NCBI GenBank assembly: GCA_031253365.1
Contig: JAIRWE010000025.1
Location: forward strand, 1 to 13,232
Direction: 5' to 3'
Origin: Oscillospiraceae bacterium
Lineage (GTDB): Bacteria; Bacillota; Clostridia; Oscillospirales; Ruminococcaceae
DNA: 13,232 nucleotides
The position numbers and the translations under genes were made by a program. Under the pieces are notes generated by a model that made no database searches, had not been told where the DNA came from, and saw only the letters and a list, made by a program, of their open reading frames with translations. Of this stretch, positions 1-7,768 are shown one piece after another (position 1 is the stretch's first letter; each line of letters opens with the position of its first letter).

Positions 1-963
1 CCCTTTAAGGCTGGTCATTCTGCCGCCCACAACCACGCCCTTGCCGGAAGTCGCGGAAACCACGCCGTTACAGAATATATCGCAGGCGACAAAACTCGCC
101 GAAGACAAATCGCCGCCGCACTCAATCTTCGAGTTTTCGCAAAAACCGATTTTTACGTTGCCCTTAGCGGAAATACTGGAGTTTACGCTCCCGGTCTTTA
201 CCTCCACATTACCGTCCGCTATAATTTTGGCGTTGGTTATATTCCCCCCTATCGTAACATTCCTCTTGGAAACAACGACGAAATTCTCCATGACGTTGCC
301 TTTCACGACCACGTCCCCGATAAAGTCTATATTGCCCGTGGAAGCACCCACGTCCTCCTTTATGACGACGGTATCCTCGACGGTGAATCTGTCTTTCTGC
401 CAGACAAGGTTGCCGTCTTTTTCGGCGATAATCTGCGTTTCATCCTCGTTTGCAATCGTACACTTTCCGAGGGCGTACTTGGCTTTTTGACCGCAAGTCG
501 CTTTGAGGACACCCCCCCTTATGTCATAACCGTCTTCCCCCTCGGTTTCATGCGTGATTTCGGCGATAATCGTACCCGCGACGATATTATGCACAAGACC
601 GAGGTCTTTATAGTCGATTACGCCTTTTTCGTTCTCTTGGGGGGATAAAGCCCTAAATCGGTCGAATCGGTAACTCACCGTTCCGTTTAAGCCGTTATCG
701 GGGTTTTTCCCTTTCGCTATACATAAACGCTTGTTGTATTCCTTACCGTTGATAAGACCGATAACGGCTTCGCGCTCGAATTCTATCGCGACGGGACTTT
801 TTTCCACCGCTTCAAGCGCGTCGGAAACAGTGACCTCCCTGCCGCCGTAAAGCGGTCCCGATACGGTTATGTACGCCGCCATAAAATCTTCGTCAACGTC
901 AACGCGGACTTCCCCGTCAATCGGTTTGCCGTTGCTTGCGGTATGCGCGCTCAAATTATCCAT
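1..963 (-). CDS. FapA/DUF342 family protein, N-terminal part (3' end beyond window)
   Basis: Reading the minus strand from the ATG at 963-961 gives 321 uninterrupted codons to the window edge, so the C-terminus is missing. A clear ribosome site (GAGGAGG, seven bases before ATG) supports the start. Residues about 15-180 fit the FapA N-terminal region, including the segment AKGKNPDNGLNGTVSYRF (83-100) and a second glycine-rich strand set around EGEDGYDIRGG. Residues about 195-321 are the repetitive beta part, with STGNIDFIGDVVVKGNV (208-224) followed by recurring G-N-V or G-G-D turns. This repeat pattern is typical of DUF342 and resembles the stacked beta-helix of bactofilins. The family is named after a flagellar assembly protein, but many members occur in non-flagellated Firmicutes and their role is unknown; a cytoplasmic scaffold or polymer role is only inference. 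The gene is divergent from degV and shares its upstream region. Confidence 0.85.
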   Translation of the reverse strand, partial: MDNLSAHTASNGKPIDGEVRVDVDEDFMAAYITVSGPLYGGREVTVSDALEAVEKSPVAIEFEREAVIGLINGKEYNKRLCIAKGKNPDNGLNGTVSYRFDRFRALSPQENEKGVIDYKDLGLVHNIVAGTIIAEITHETEGEDGYDIRGGVLKATCGQKAKYALGKCTIANEDETQIIAEKDGNLVWQKDRFTVEDTVVIKEDVGASTGNIDFIGDVVVKGNVMENFVVVSKRNVTIGGNITNAKIIADGNVEVKTGSVNSSISAKGNVKIGFCENSKIECGGDLSSASFVACDIFCNGVVSATSGKGVVVGGRMTSLKG

Positions 964-1029
964 GACAAATCCTCCTCAAACGAACCCGAAAATAATCGTT
1001 ATGCGCCGTCGCCGCCGCCGCTGAAATAC

Positions 1030-1058
1030 ATTATAGCACAGTTTTAAGAATATTTCCA
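1030..1058 (-). promoter_or_regulatory. Probable promoter for the FapA-like gene
   Basis: On the minus strand a perfect -10 TATAAT (1035-1030) lies 17 bases downstream of TGGAAA (1058-1053), a 4/6 match to the -35 consensus. Transcription would begin near 1023, giving a leader of about 60 bases. A second minus-strand TATAAT at 1070-1065 with a weaker ATGTCA -35 overlaps the opposing degV promoter and is an alternative. Confidence 0.5.
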
Positions 1059-1086
1059 GTGGTTATTATAAAAAAATATTTAAAAC

Positions 1087-1115
1087 TTGACATTTTTATT
1101 ATGGTGTTATATAAT
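1087..1115 (+). promoter_or_regulatory. Perfect-consensus sigma-A promoter upstream of degV
   Basis: TTGACA at 1087-1092 and TATAAT at 1110-1115 are separated by exactly 17 bases, so both hexamers and the spacer match the housekeeping sigma factor optimum. The predicted start near 1122 leaves a leader of about 28 bases before the degV ATG. It is the strongest promoter seen upstream of the glycolytic genes and may drive the whole block up to the terminator at 10972. Confidence 0.85.
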
Positions 1116-1149
1116 GGTGTAATGGATTATTGAGATAACGGGGAAAATT

Positions 1150-2043
1150 ATGGCAGGCAAAAGGAATATAAAAGTAATAACAGACAGCGGATGCGACTTG
1201 CCCGCGGGAATGGAAGAACGGTACGGAATTGACGTAATGCACTTTGAGGTTATGCTTGACGATGTTTTATACCGCGAACGGATTGACGTCACACCGCAAG
1301 AGTTTTACGCTTTGATGAATAACTCGTCTTCCATACCGACTACCAACCAGATAACCGTGCCGCGTTTCGAGGCGAAATTCGCCGAATGTAAGGCTCAGGG
1401 CGAGAGCGAAGTTTTGGTGGTGCTGATTAACTCGCGCGGCTCGCAGACTTACGCCAACGCCGTAATGGCGAAAAAAAATCTTGAGGAAAAGGGCGCGCTG
1501 GACGGTATGAAGATTCATATTGTCGACAGCAGGACATATTCGGTGGGATACGGTCACCCTCTCATCGAATCGGTGAAAAAAATTGACGCGGGGCAAAGCG
1601 CGCAACGGGTTTTGGCATATCTTGACGACTGGTTTTCCAGCGCGGAAGTGTATATTCTTCCGATTAACCTCAGACACATGAAAAAATCGGGGAGGATTAC
1701 GGCCGCCGCCGCTTTTTTGGGCGAACTGATGGGGTTGAAGCCCGTTATATCGCTCATTGACGGCGTAAGCGAGGTTCAGAAAAAAGTGCGCGGGGAAAAA
1801 GCCGTTATCGACGAAGCCGCGAAATTCATAAAAACCAGGATTGTTCCCGAAACGCCTTGGTTGGCGCTTTGCGGCGATAATGACGAGTTTTACGGAGCCA
1901 TGGTAAGGCGCTTATCCAAGGAAATAGGGGCTCCGCCCGCTATGGAATCGTTCGTCGGGTGCGCCGTAGGAACCAATACCGGTCCCAAGATGGGGGCGTT
2001 CGTCATAAAAGGCGCGAACAGAGGGAAAGCGACGTACAGCTGA
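1150..2043 (+). CDS. DegV family fatty-acid-binding protein
   Basis: The 297-residue product has DegV family size and layout. Visible landmarks are the N-terminal ITDSGCDLP (10-18), the loop IPTTNQITVPRFEAKF (62-77), the SRGSQTYANA segment (95-104) at the position of the family's lipid carboxylate-binding SGTY-type loop, DSRTYSVGYG (126-135), LRHMKKSGRI (174-183), KPVISLIDG (197-205) and the C-terminal GTNTGPKMGAFVI (274-286). DegV proteins bind a single long-chain fatty acid; in Firmicutes some (FakB) hand it to the FakA kinase for phosphorylation, but no FakA is seen here, so the exact role is open. The usual C-terminal H-T-G-P motif reads N-T-G-P. The ATG follows a weak GGGG ribosome site. 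It is the first gene after a consensus promoter and runs towards pgk with a 93-bp gap. Confidence 0.88.
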   Translation: MAGKRNIKVITDSGCDLPAGMEERYGIDVMHFEVMLDDVLYRERIDVTPQEFYALMNNSSSIPTTNQITVPRFEAKFAECKAQGESEVLVVLINSRGSQTYANAVMAKKNLEEKGALDGMKIHIVDSRTYSVGYGHPLIESVKKIDAGQSAQRVLAYLDDWFSSAEVYILPINLRHMKKSGRITAAAAFLGELMGLKPVISLIDGVSEVQKKVRGEKAVIDEAAKFIKTRIVPETPWLALCGDNDEFYGAMVRRLSKEIGAPPAMESFVGCAVGTNTGPKMGAFVIKGANRGKATYS

Positions 2044-2123
2044 CGGTTGTTTAGATGGCGGCAATCTGCGAAAAGGGGTTTTCGGGGGTTGCCCGATGGC
2101 TATAAATTTTTTACGGAAAGAAT

Positions 2124-2130
2124 AAGGAGG
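2124..2130 (+). promoter_or_regulatory. Ribosome binding site fixing the pgk start
   Basis: AAGGAGG sits six bases before the ATG at 2137. The open frame extends upstream to 2047, but those extra 30 codons have no ribosome site and do not resemble PGK, so 2137 is the start. Confidence 0.85.
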
Positions 2131-2136
2131 GCGAAA

Positions 2137-3360
2137 ATGGCAAAACTTAACAAAAAAAATGTCGAGAACCTGAATGTGAAAGGAAAGCGCGTGCTTACGC
2201 GTTGCGACTTCAATGTGCCGCTGAAAGACGGCGTTATCACCAACGACAACAGAATTACGGCCGCTTTGCCCACGATTAAGAAGTTAATCGAAAACGGCGG
2301 GCGGGTTATACTATGTTCGCATCTCGGCAAACCGAAAAACGGCCCGGAAGATAAATTCTCGCTTGCTCCCGTGGCTGAGCGGCTCGGCGAACTTCTCGGG
2401 AAGGACGTCGTGTTCGCCAAGGACGACACGGTTGTGGGCGCGAATGTCCGCGCCGCCGTCGAAAAAATGTCGGACAGCGACGTAATATTGCTCGAGAACA
2501 CCCGCTTTCGCGCGGAGGAAACCAAGAACGGCGAGGCGTTCAGCAAGGATTTGGCTTCGATTGCCGACGTTTACGTGAACGACGCGTTCGGTTCGGCACA
2601 CCGCGCCCACTGTTCCACCGTCGGGGTCACGCAGTTCATAGTGGAGAAAGGCGGCGAAACCGCCGTGGGCTACCTTATGAACAAGGAAATCGAATTCCTC
2701 GGCAACGCGGTGGAGAACCCCGTTCGTCCGTTCGTGGCCATTCTCGGCGGCGCTAAGGTCGCGGATAAGTTGGCGGTCATCTCGAACCTTCTCGAAAAAT
2801 GCGACACGCTGATTATAGGCGGAGGAATGGCTTATACCTTTGTCAAAGCCCAAGGCATGGAAGTGGGCAAATCCCTCGTGGACGATGAAAAACTGAGTTA
2901 CTGCAAGGAAATGATAGAAAAAGCGGAAAAATCCGGCAAGAAACTGCTCCTCCCGGTTGACACCGCTATTATCGAAAGTTTCCCCGACCCGATTGACGCC
3001 AAAATAGACGTGGATTACGCCGATATGGATAAAATTCCTTCCGGCACCTTAGGCGTCGACATAGGCGCCAAGACCTGCGCGCTGTTCGCCGACGCGATTA
3101 AATCCGCGAAAACCGTGGTTTGGAACGGACCCATGGGCGTTTTTGAAAACCCCGTTTTGGCGACAGGGACAATCGCGGTTGCCAAAGCGGTCGCCGAAAC
3201 GGACGCGACGACGGTAATCGGCGGCGGAGACAGCGCGGCGGCGGTGGTGCAGCTCGGTTTCGCGGATAAGATGACCCATATTTCAACGGGCGGCGGGGCT
3301 TCACTGGAATATCTCGAAGGCAAGCTCTTACCAGGGATTGAAGCGATTCAAGATAAATAA
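2137..3360 (+). CDS. pgk: Phosphoglycerate kinase
   Basis: This enzyme transfers phosphate from 1,3-bisphosphoglycerate to ADP, making 3-phosphoglycerate and ATP in glycolysis. The 407-residue product has the usual bacterial length and every signature in order: RCDFNVPL (22-29), TNDNRI (35-40), SHLGKP (61-66), ENTRF (120-124), VNDAFGSAHRAH (147-158), the hinge-side GGAKVADK (204-211), WNGPMGVFE (329-337), GGGDSAAA (362-369) and HISTGGGASLEYLEG (381-395). Nothing is missing. It lies 93 bp after degV. That gap holds a small hairpin (CGAAAA, GGGG loop, TTTTCG at 2069-2084) and an AT-rich TATAAA at 2101, but no convincing terminator or complete promoter. tpiA follows after 51 bp. Confidence 0.98.
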   Translation: MAKLNKKNVENLNVKGKRVLTRCDFNVPLKDGVITNDNRITAALPTIKKLIENGGRVILCSHLGKPKNGPEDKFSLAPVAERLGELLGKDVVFAKDDTVVGANVRAAVEKMSDSDVILLENTRFRAEETKNGEAFSKDLASIADVYVNDAFGSAHRAHCSTVGVTQFIVEKGGETAVGYLMNKEIEFLGNAVENPVRPFVAILGGAKVADKLAVISNLLEKCDTLIIGGGMAYTFVKAQGMEVGKSLVDDEKLSYCKEMIEKAEKSGKKLLLPVDTAIIESFPDPIDAKIDVDYADMDKIPSGTLGVDIGAKTCALFADAIKSAKTVVWNGPMGVFENPVLATGTIAVAKAVAETDATTVIGGGDSAAAVVQLGFADKMTHISTGGGASLEYLEGKLLPGIEAIQDK

Positions 3361-3375
3361 TCGTTCGCAGCGACT

Positions 3376-3395
3376 TTGCGGTAAAACTGCCGCAA
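3376..3395 (+). other. Small stem-loop between pgk and tpiA
   Basis: TTGCGG (3376-3381) and CCGCAA (3390-3395) form a six-pair stem with an eight-base loop. No T-tract follows, so it is not a standard terminator; it might mark an mRNA processing or stability point, or be chance. Confidence 0.35.
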
Positions 3396-3411
3396 GAACG
3401 GAGAATTATAA

Positions 3412-4182
3412 ATGAACAAAAATTTGCGGAAAGCCGTTATCGCGGGCAACTGGAAGATGAATAAGACCCGCCCCGAAACGCTTGCCTTGATAAATGAAAT
3501 AAAGCCACTCGCCGCCGACGCCGGCTGTGAGGTGGTTGTCTGTGTGCCTTTCACCAATCTTGAAACCGCCGTCGGCGCGGTTAAGGGGACGAACATTAAG
3601 GTTGGCGCGCAAAATGTCCATTTTGAGAAAAGCGGCGCGTTCACCGGGGAAATTTCCGCCGATATGCTTGTCGAAGCGGGCGTCGATTACGTGATAATCG
3701 GACACAGTGAACGCCGCCGCTATTTCGGTGAAACCGACGAAACGGTCAATAAGCGCGTGAAAGCGGCTTTACAGGCGGGTTTAATTCCGATAATGTGCGT
3801 CGGCGAGCTTCTTTGGGAGCGCGAGGCGGACATAACGCAGGAGGTTGTGGCGCGTCAAATCAAACTTGACATGGCGGGCTTTTCGTCCGCCGAAGTGAAG
3901 AAAACCGTAATCGCTTACGAACCCGTATGGGCGATAGGAACGGGCAAAACCGCCACTTCCGAACAGGCGGGCGAGGCTTGCGGGCTGATACGCTCGGTTA
4001 TTGCGAAACTGCACGGAAAAGACACGGCCAACGCCGTAACCATTCAATACGGCGGTTCCATGAACGCCCAGAACGCGGCGGAACTGGTAGCCATGCCGGA
4101 CGTGGACGGCGGTTTAATCGGCGGCGCCTCGTTAAAGTCGGCGGATTTCGGCGAAATCATCAAGGCGGCAAGCGTTAAGTGA
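3412..4182 (+). CDS. tpiA: Triose-phosphate isomerase
   Basis: It interconverts dihydroxyacetone phosphate and glyceraldehyde 3-phosphate in the cytoplasm. The 256-residue product is a typical TIM barrel with the catalytic residues visible: Lys15 in AGNWKMNKT (11-19), His98 in IIGHSERRRYFGE (95-107) and Glu170 in AYEPVWAIGTG (168-178), the last including the phosphate-gripping flexible loop 6. The phosphate-binding YGGS (213-216) and GGAS (237-240) segments are also intact. The ATG follows a CGGAG ribosome site about eight bases away. gpmI begins 24 bp after the stop, so the two are surely cotranscribed. Confidence 0.98.
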   Translation: MNKNLRKAVIAGNWKMNKTRPETLALINEIKPLAADAGCEVVVCVPFTNLETAVGAVKGTNIKVGAQNVHFEKSGAFTGEISADMLVEAGVDYVIIGHSERRRYFGETDETVNKRVKAALQAGLIPIMCVGELLWEREADITQEVVARQIKLDMAGFSSAEVKKTVIAYEPVWAIGTGKTATSEQAGEACGLIRSVIAKLHGKDTANAVTIQYGGSMNAQNAAELVAMPDVDGGLIGGASLKSADFGEIIKAASVK

Positions 4183-4206
4183 ACATGAAAGCGGGGGGTT
4201 TTCGGC

Positions 4207-5796
4207 ATGAAACCTATTTTGTTAGTGGTAATGGACGGTGTCGGGTTCAGCAAAACCGGTATCGGCGACGCGGTGACGATGGCGAACACGCCCGTTCTTG
4301 ACCGCCTCCTCAGAGAATGTCCCAACATTCGGCTGAAAGCCCACGGAAGCGCGGTCGGGCTACCGGGCGACGACGACATGGGCAATTCCGAAGTCGGGCA
4401 TAACGCGCTCGGGTGCGGGCAGATATACTCGCAAGGCGCGAAACTGGTCAACGAGTCAATCGCGTCGGGGAAGATGTACGCTTCCGAAACGTGGAAGGAA
4501 ATTATCGGCAACGTGACGGCGAACGATTCGGCTTTGCACTTTATCGGCTTATTATCCGACGGGAATGTTCATTCAAACACCGCGCATTTGTTCAGTATGC
4601 TCAAACAGGCGAAAGCCGACGGAGTTAAGCGCGCGCGCGTGCATATTCTGCTTGACGGGCGCGACGTTCCGTCGACAAGCGCGCTGATTTACGTTGAGCA
4701 GCTTGAAAAAGTTTTGAGCGAATTAAACGACGGCGGCTTCAACGGGAAAATCGCTTCCGGCGGCGGACGCATGAAGATTACCATGGACAGATACCAAGCC
4801 GATTGGGCGATGGTGGAACGCGGCTGGCAAACCCACGTCAAAGGCGAGGGCAGGTTTTTCTCCGACGCGAAAGAGGCGATTGAAACCCTTCGTCGGGAAC
4901 ACGAAGGCATAATCGACCAAGACCTTCCGCCTTTTGTAATCGCCGAGAACGGTTCCCCGACGGGTACAATCGGCGAAAAAGACAGCGTGATACTGTACAA
5001 TTTTCGCGGAGACAGAGCGATTGAAATTTCCATGGCGTTCGATAACGACGTGTTCGATAAGTTCGACCGCGGCGGGAAACACGGCGCGGTATACGCGGGA
5101 ATGTTGCAGTACGACGGCGATTTGGCTTTGCCGAAACGCTATCTTGTCAGTCCCCCCGACATCGAAAACACCCTTTCGGAGCTTCTTGTCAAGAACAACG
5201 TCAGGCAGTACGCCGTTTCCGAAACGCAAAAATACGGTCACGTCACCTATTTTTGGAACGGCAACAGAAGCGGCAAGTTCAGCGAAACGCTTGAAACGTT
5301 CCGCGAAATCCCCTCCGACAGGGTCAGTTTTGACGAACGCCCGTGGATGAAATCGGCGGACATAACCGACGATGTTATCGCGGCGATTGAATCCGGCAAA
5401 TATGATTTTATCCGTTGCAATTTTCCCAACGGCGACATGGTGGGGCATACGGGGAATCTTGCCGCGACGGTTACCGGGGTGGAAACGGTGGATTTAAGTT
5501 TGGGGCGGCTGATTCACGTTTGCGACGAATACGGCGTGACGCTGATTGTAACCGCCGACCACGGGAACGCCGACGAAATGCTGGAAAAGGACAAGAAAGG
5601 CAATTTGACCGTGAGAACGGCTCATTCGCTTAACCCCGTTCCCTTTATCATCCATGACAAAGGGGAACGCCATGAGTTAAAGGGCGGCGGTTCGCCCGAA
5701 GCGCCCGCTTTCGGATTGGCGAATGTCGCCCCGACGGTTGCCGCGTTGCTCGGAATAGTTCCGCCCGCCTGCTGGGAAGAGAGCTTGTTAAAATAA
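4207..5796 (+). CDS. gpmI: 2,3-bisphosphoglycerate-independent phosphoglycerate mutase
   Basis: It converts 3-phosphoglycerate to 2-phosphoglycerate through a phosphoserine intermediate, using two manganese ions and no 2,3-bisphosphoglycerate cofactor. The 529-residue product belongs to the alkaline phosphatase superfamily. MDGVG (9-13) carries the first metal ligand, Asp10, and MGNSEVGHNALGCGQ (58-72) carries the phosphorylated Ser61. Further landmarks are LLDGRDVPSTSA (about 148-159), GGRMKITMDRY (186-196), YNFRGDRA (264-271), FPNGDMVGHTG (406-416) and TADHGNADEM (449-458). At 529 residues it is a little longer than the roughly 510 of Bacillus GpmI, and GGGRMKITMDRYQADW together with KYGHVTYFWNGN resemble the variant I recall from spirochaetes and Bacteroidetes; that subgroup call is from memory. 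Its GGGGGG ribosome site lies eight bases before ATG. The next gene starts 25 bp after its stop. Confidence 0.97.
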   Translation: MKPILLVVMDGVGFSKTGIGDAVTMANTPVLDRLLRECPNIRLKAHGSAVGLPGDDDMGNSEVGHNALGCGQIYSQGAKLVNESIASGKMYASETWKEIIGNVTANDSALHFIGLLSDGNVHSNTAHLFSMLKQAKADGVKRARVHILLDGRDVPSTSALIYVEQLEKVLSELNDGGFNGKIASGGGRMKITMDRYQADWAMVERGWQTHVKGEGRFFSDAKEAIETLRREHEGIIDQDLPPFVIAENGSPTGTIGEKDSVILYNFRGDRAIEISMAFDNDVFDKFDRGGKHGAVYAGMLQYDGDLALPKRYLVSPPDIENTLSELLVKNNVRQYAVSETQKYGHVTYFWNGNRSGKFSETLETFREIPSDRVSFDERPWMKSADITDDVIAAIESGKYDFIRCNFPNGDMVGHTGNLAATVTGVETVDLSLGRLIHVCDEYGVTLIVTADHGNADEMLEKDKKGNLTVRTAHSLNPVPFIIHDKGERHELKGGGSPEAPAFGLANVAPTVAALLGIVPPACWEESLLK

Positions 5797-5820
5797 AAGT
5801 GGGCTTAAAAGGGGGCTTAA
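5797..5820 (+). repeat. Tandem 12-bp duplication filling the gpmI/ATPase gap
   Basis: AAGTGGGCTTAA (5797-5808) is followed directly by AAGGGGGCTTAA (5809-5820), differing at one base. Together they make up all but one base of the gap between the gpmI stop and the next ATG. The second copy supplies the AAGGGGG ribosome site for the 648-aa gene. Confidence 0.8.
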
Positions 5821-5821
5821 T

Positions 5822-7768
5822 ATGAACGATTTAAAATGGATTGCCTGTCAGGGCGTGAACATGAATCCTTACAACCTATCGGTACCCGACAGATTGCAGA
5901 ATTTCGGATACGCGTTGGTGTTCGACGAGTTCGGCGGAGGGAAGACCGCCAAGGCGCAGTTGTGTATTCATAACGTCATATCCTCCGAGGATAAGCCGAG
6001 CATACTCATAATCTGCCCCGAAGCCCTTACCCAAAGCTGGTATTCGACGCTACTTTCGGAATTGGGCGTGGATTTTAAGCTCGTTTCCGGTTCCGGCAAC
6101 ACCGTGACATTTTATTCGGAATGTATTTCCAACCTTTTCATAATAAGCGAGGAACAGTTGGGTTCTTCGGCGGGCGGGTTTATCGGCGACGAAAAAGTCG
6201 TATGGGATTTGATGATAATCGACGCGGGGTTCTCCGTGAACGGCGTGAACTGGGAATTTTATAAGAGCGGTTGCAAGAATAAAGCGCGGGAATTGCTTGT
6301 GTTCGCCCCGTCGCCGTTTCCGTTCGACGAAGACAAGACCGAGGTTTTGAAGGGAACCGTCAAAGGCTTTCTGTACAACGACTCCCAGAGGGAACTTGTC
6401 GATGATTTGGTAATAGACGAAAGCGTCATAGCGTTCAACAGGGACGTGCCCGCGATGCGCTATTACAACACCGCGAGGGGCGAACGCAACGTCGTGGTCT
6501 TGGAATACGAGGTAAACAAGGAACTGACCGTTCCCGGCAGACGGATTATCGATATGCAGACGGGTATGCCGCTTTACGTTTACGGCGGTAATTTGTTTGA
6601 GGAATACAACCTTGACTTAAAGCATATTTACCTTCGCCCCTATTACAGCGAGGACGACATAACGGCGCTGAAAGGGGTTGACGCCAAACTCGGCGTATTT
6701 TTGAAAAAAATCGACGAAATCCTGCGAAAATCCGAAAACAGCGTCGTGGTGTATTTCACCGCGCTCAGTACGCTGAAATACATTTCCAAAGTGCTCGGTG
6801 CCGTTTACCCGGAAATGTCAGAGCAGATAATAACGCAGACCGGCAGCTCGATTGACGGCACTTTCCTGAGGCGTTACTTCAACGGGGAAGACAGCGCGGA
6901 CGCCCGCGTCATTCTCGCCACCGACTTCATAGGGGAACGCTATCACTCGCTGAAAAAGGCGACCCATGTCATCAATTATGAATATCCCGAAACCGCAGTT
7001 TTGCTGGAACGCCGCTATTTCAGGAACGGTATGCAAGCCGCCGCCCCGGAAGAGTTTATTCTCTTTACCGACACGCAAATGGCGTTTGACGGCAGAATCC
7101 TGTGCAAGGTGATGATGTCGGGACTGTTCAAATGCTTTAAAGTCAAAATCCCTTCCCAAAACGTGCTGTTTTGGGTTCCGGGCGCGGAGAGATACATCAC
7201 CGATATGCTCCTTGACCTGAAATTCACGGCTGAAAACTCAAAGGGCGCGGGAACGGATTTCGCGCCGAGGTTTCGCGCGGAATTTAACGTCCTTAATTTT
7301 GAATACGTTTCCACGCCGCAGAAAGCGAGCGCGTATGCTAAGCAGATGCTTACGCGGTTGGTTTCGCTGTTCAATATTTCCGACATAATGGACGAAGGCG
7401 AAGTGAAAAGGGAATCCCTGCTTAAAGGCACGAAGGAGTGTGTGCAGGCGGTACGCGACGGTTATCTGTGCTACGACGGGGAAATGAGACCGCGGCTAAT
7501 CAAAAGCGAGAACGACCTTGACGCCATCATGCGGGTATATGAGGATAACAGGTACGTCGCGGGTCTGAAAGCGGCGGAAGCGCAGCTACTCGGCAAGCAG
7601 GGTGTGGCGGGGTTAATATACCCGTATGTGAGGGACGCGGTTGAGTCGCTCCCCGACGGATTAAAGGCGCCCGTGCTGTATAATATATGGAAGTTTTACA
7701 GGATTAAAAAGGATATTAAAAAACCTCTCAGGGAATTTATGGATATGTACAACAAGGGGGTGATTTAG
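5822..7768 (+). CDS. SNF2/SF2 helicase-like ATPase with altered DEAH box, function unknown
   Basis: The 648-residue product shows a two-lobed SF2/SNF2 layout. Lobe 1 has PYNLSVPDRLQ (16-26), the P-loop FDEFGGGKTAKA (34-45, Lys41-Thr42, compare LADEMGLGKT in SNF2 proteins), motif Ia-like ILIICPEALTQSW (61-73), the Walker B position WDLMIIDAGF (128-137) and a motif III-like LLVFAPSPF (158-166). Lobe 2 has motif IV-like SVVVYFTALSTLKYISK (307-323), motif V-like ARVILATDFIGERYHSL (361-377), ATHVINYEYPET (380-391) and motif VI-like LERRYFRNGMQ (395-405). The DEAH glutamate is replaced (D134-A-G-F), as is the QRxGR core of motif VI, so ATP may be bound but hydrolysed poorly or not at all. Residues about 440-648 match nothing I recognise. 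No signal peptide or membrane segment is seen. It follows gpmI by 25 bp and abuts the GHKL gene with no spacer. Confidence 0.7.
   Translation: MNDLKWIACQGVNMNPYNLSVPDRLQNFGYALVFDEFGGGKTAKAQLCIHNVISSEDKPSILIICPEALTQSWYSTLLSELGVDFKLVSGSGNTVTFYSECISNLFIISEEQLGSSAGGFIGDEKVVWDLMIIDAGFSVNGVNWEFYKSGCKNKARELLVFAPSPFPFDEDKTEVLKGTVKGFLYNDSQRELVDDLVIDESVIAFNRDVPAMRYYNTARGERNVVVLEYEVNKELTVPGRRIIDMQTGMPLYVYGGNLFEEYNLDLKHIYLRPYYSEDDITALKGVDAKLGVFLKKIDEILRKSENSVVVYFTALSTLKYISKVLGAVYPEMSEQIITQTGSSIDGTFLRRYFNGEDSADARVILATDFIGERYHSLKKATHVINYEYPETAVLLERRYFRNGMQAAAPEEFILFTDTQMAFDGRILCKVMMSGLFKCFKVKIPSQNVLFWVPGAERYITDMLLDLKFTAENSKGAGTDFAPRFRAEFNVLNFEYVSTPQKASAYAKQMLTRLVSLFNISDIMDEGEVKRESLLKGTKECVQAVRDGYLCYDGEMRPRLIKSENDLDAIMRVYEDNRYVAGLKAAEAQLLGKQGVAGLIYPYVRDAVESLPDGLKAPVLYNIWKFYRIKKDIKKPLREFMDMYNKGVI
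7754..7760 (+). promoter_or_regulatory. Ribosome binding site for the TTG-started GHKL gene
   Basis: AAGGGGG lies inside the last codons of the upstream gene, eight bases before TTG 7769-7771. The TTG follows the upstream TAG (7766-7768) immediately. The first in-frame ATG would remove 27 residues and has no comparable site, so TTG is preferred and translational coupling is likely. Confidence 0.75.

Noticed and set aside
41..490. Plus-strand open frame of 149 codons at the left edge
   Set aside because: It lies opposite the FapA-like gene, which has a good start, ribosome site and family motifs. The plus-strand translation is low-complexity and matches nothing.
2047..2136. Extended N-terminus for Pgk starting at 2047
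   Set aside because: No ribosome site there, while AAGGAGG precedes ATG 2137, and PGK proteins begin at the MAKLNKKNV-type N-terminus.
2075..4205. GGGGTTTTCGG present both upstream of pgk (2075-2085) and upstream of gpmI (4195-4205)
   Set aside because: Eleven bases shared by two G-rich leader regions can arise by chance and have no common spacing to the start codons.
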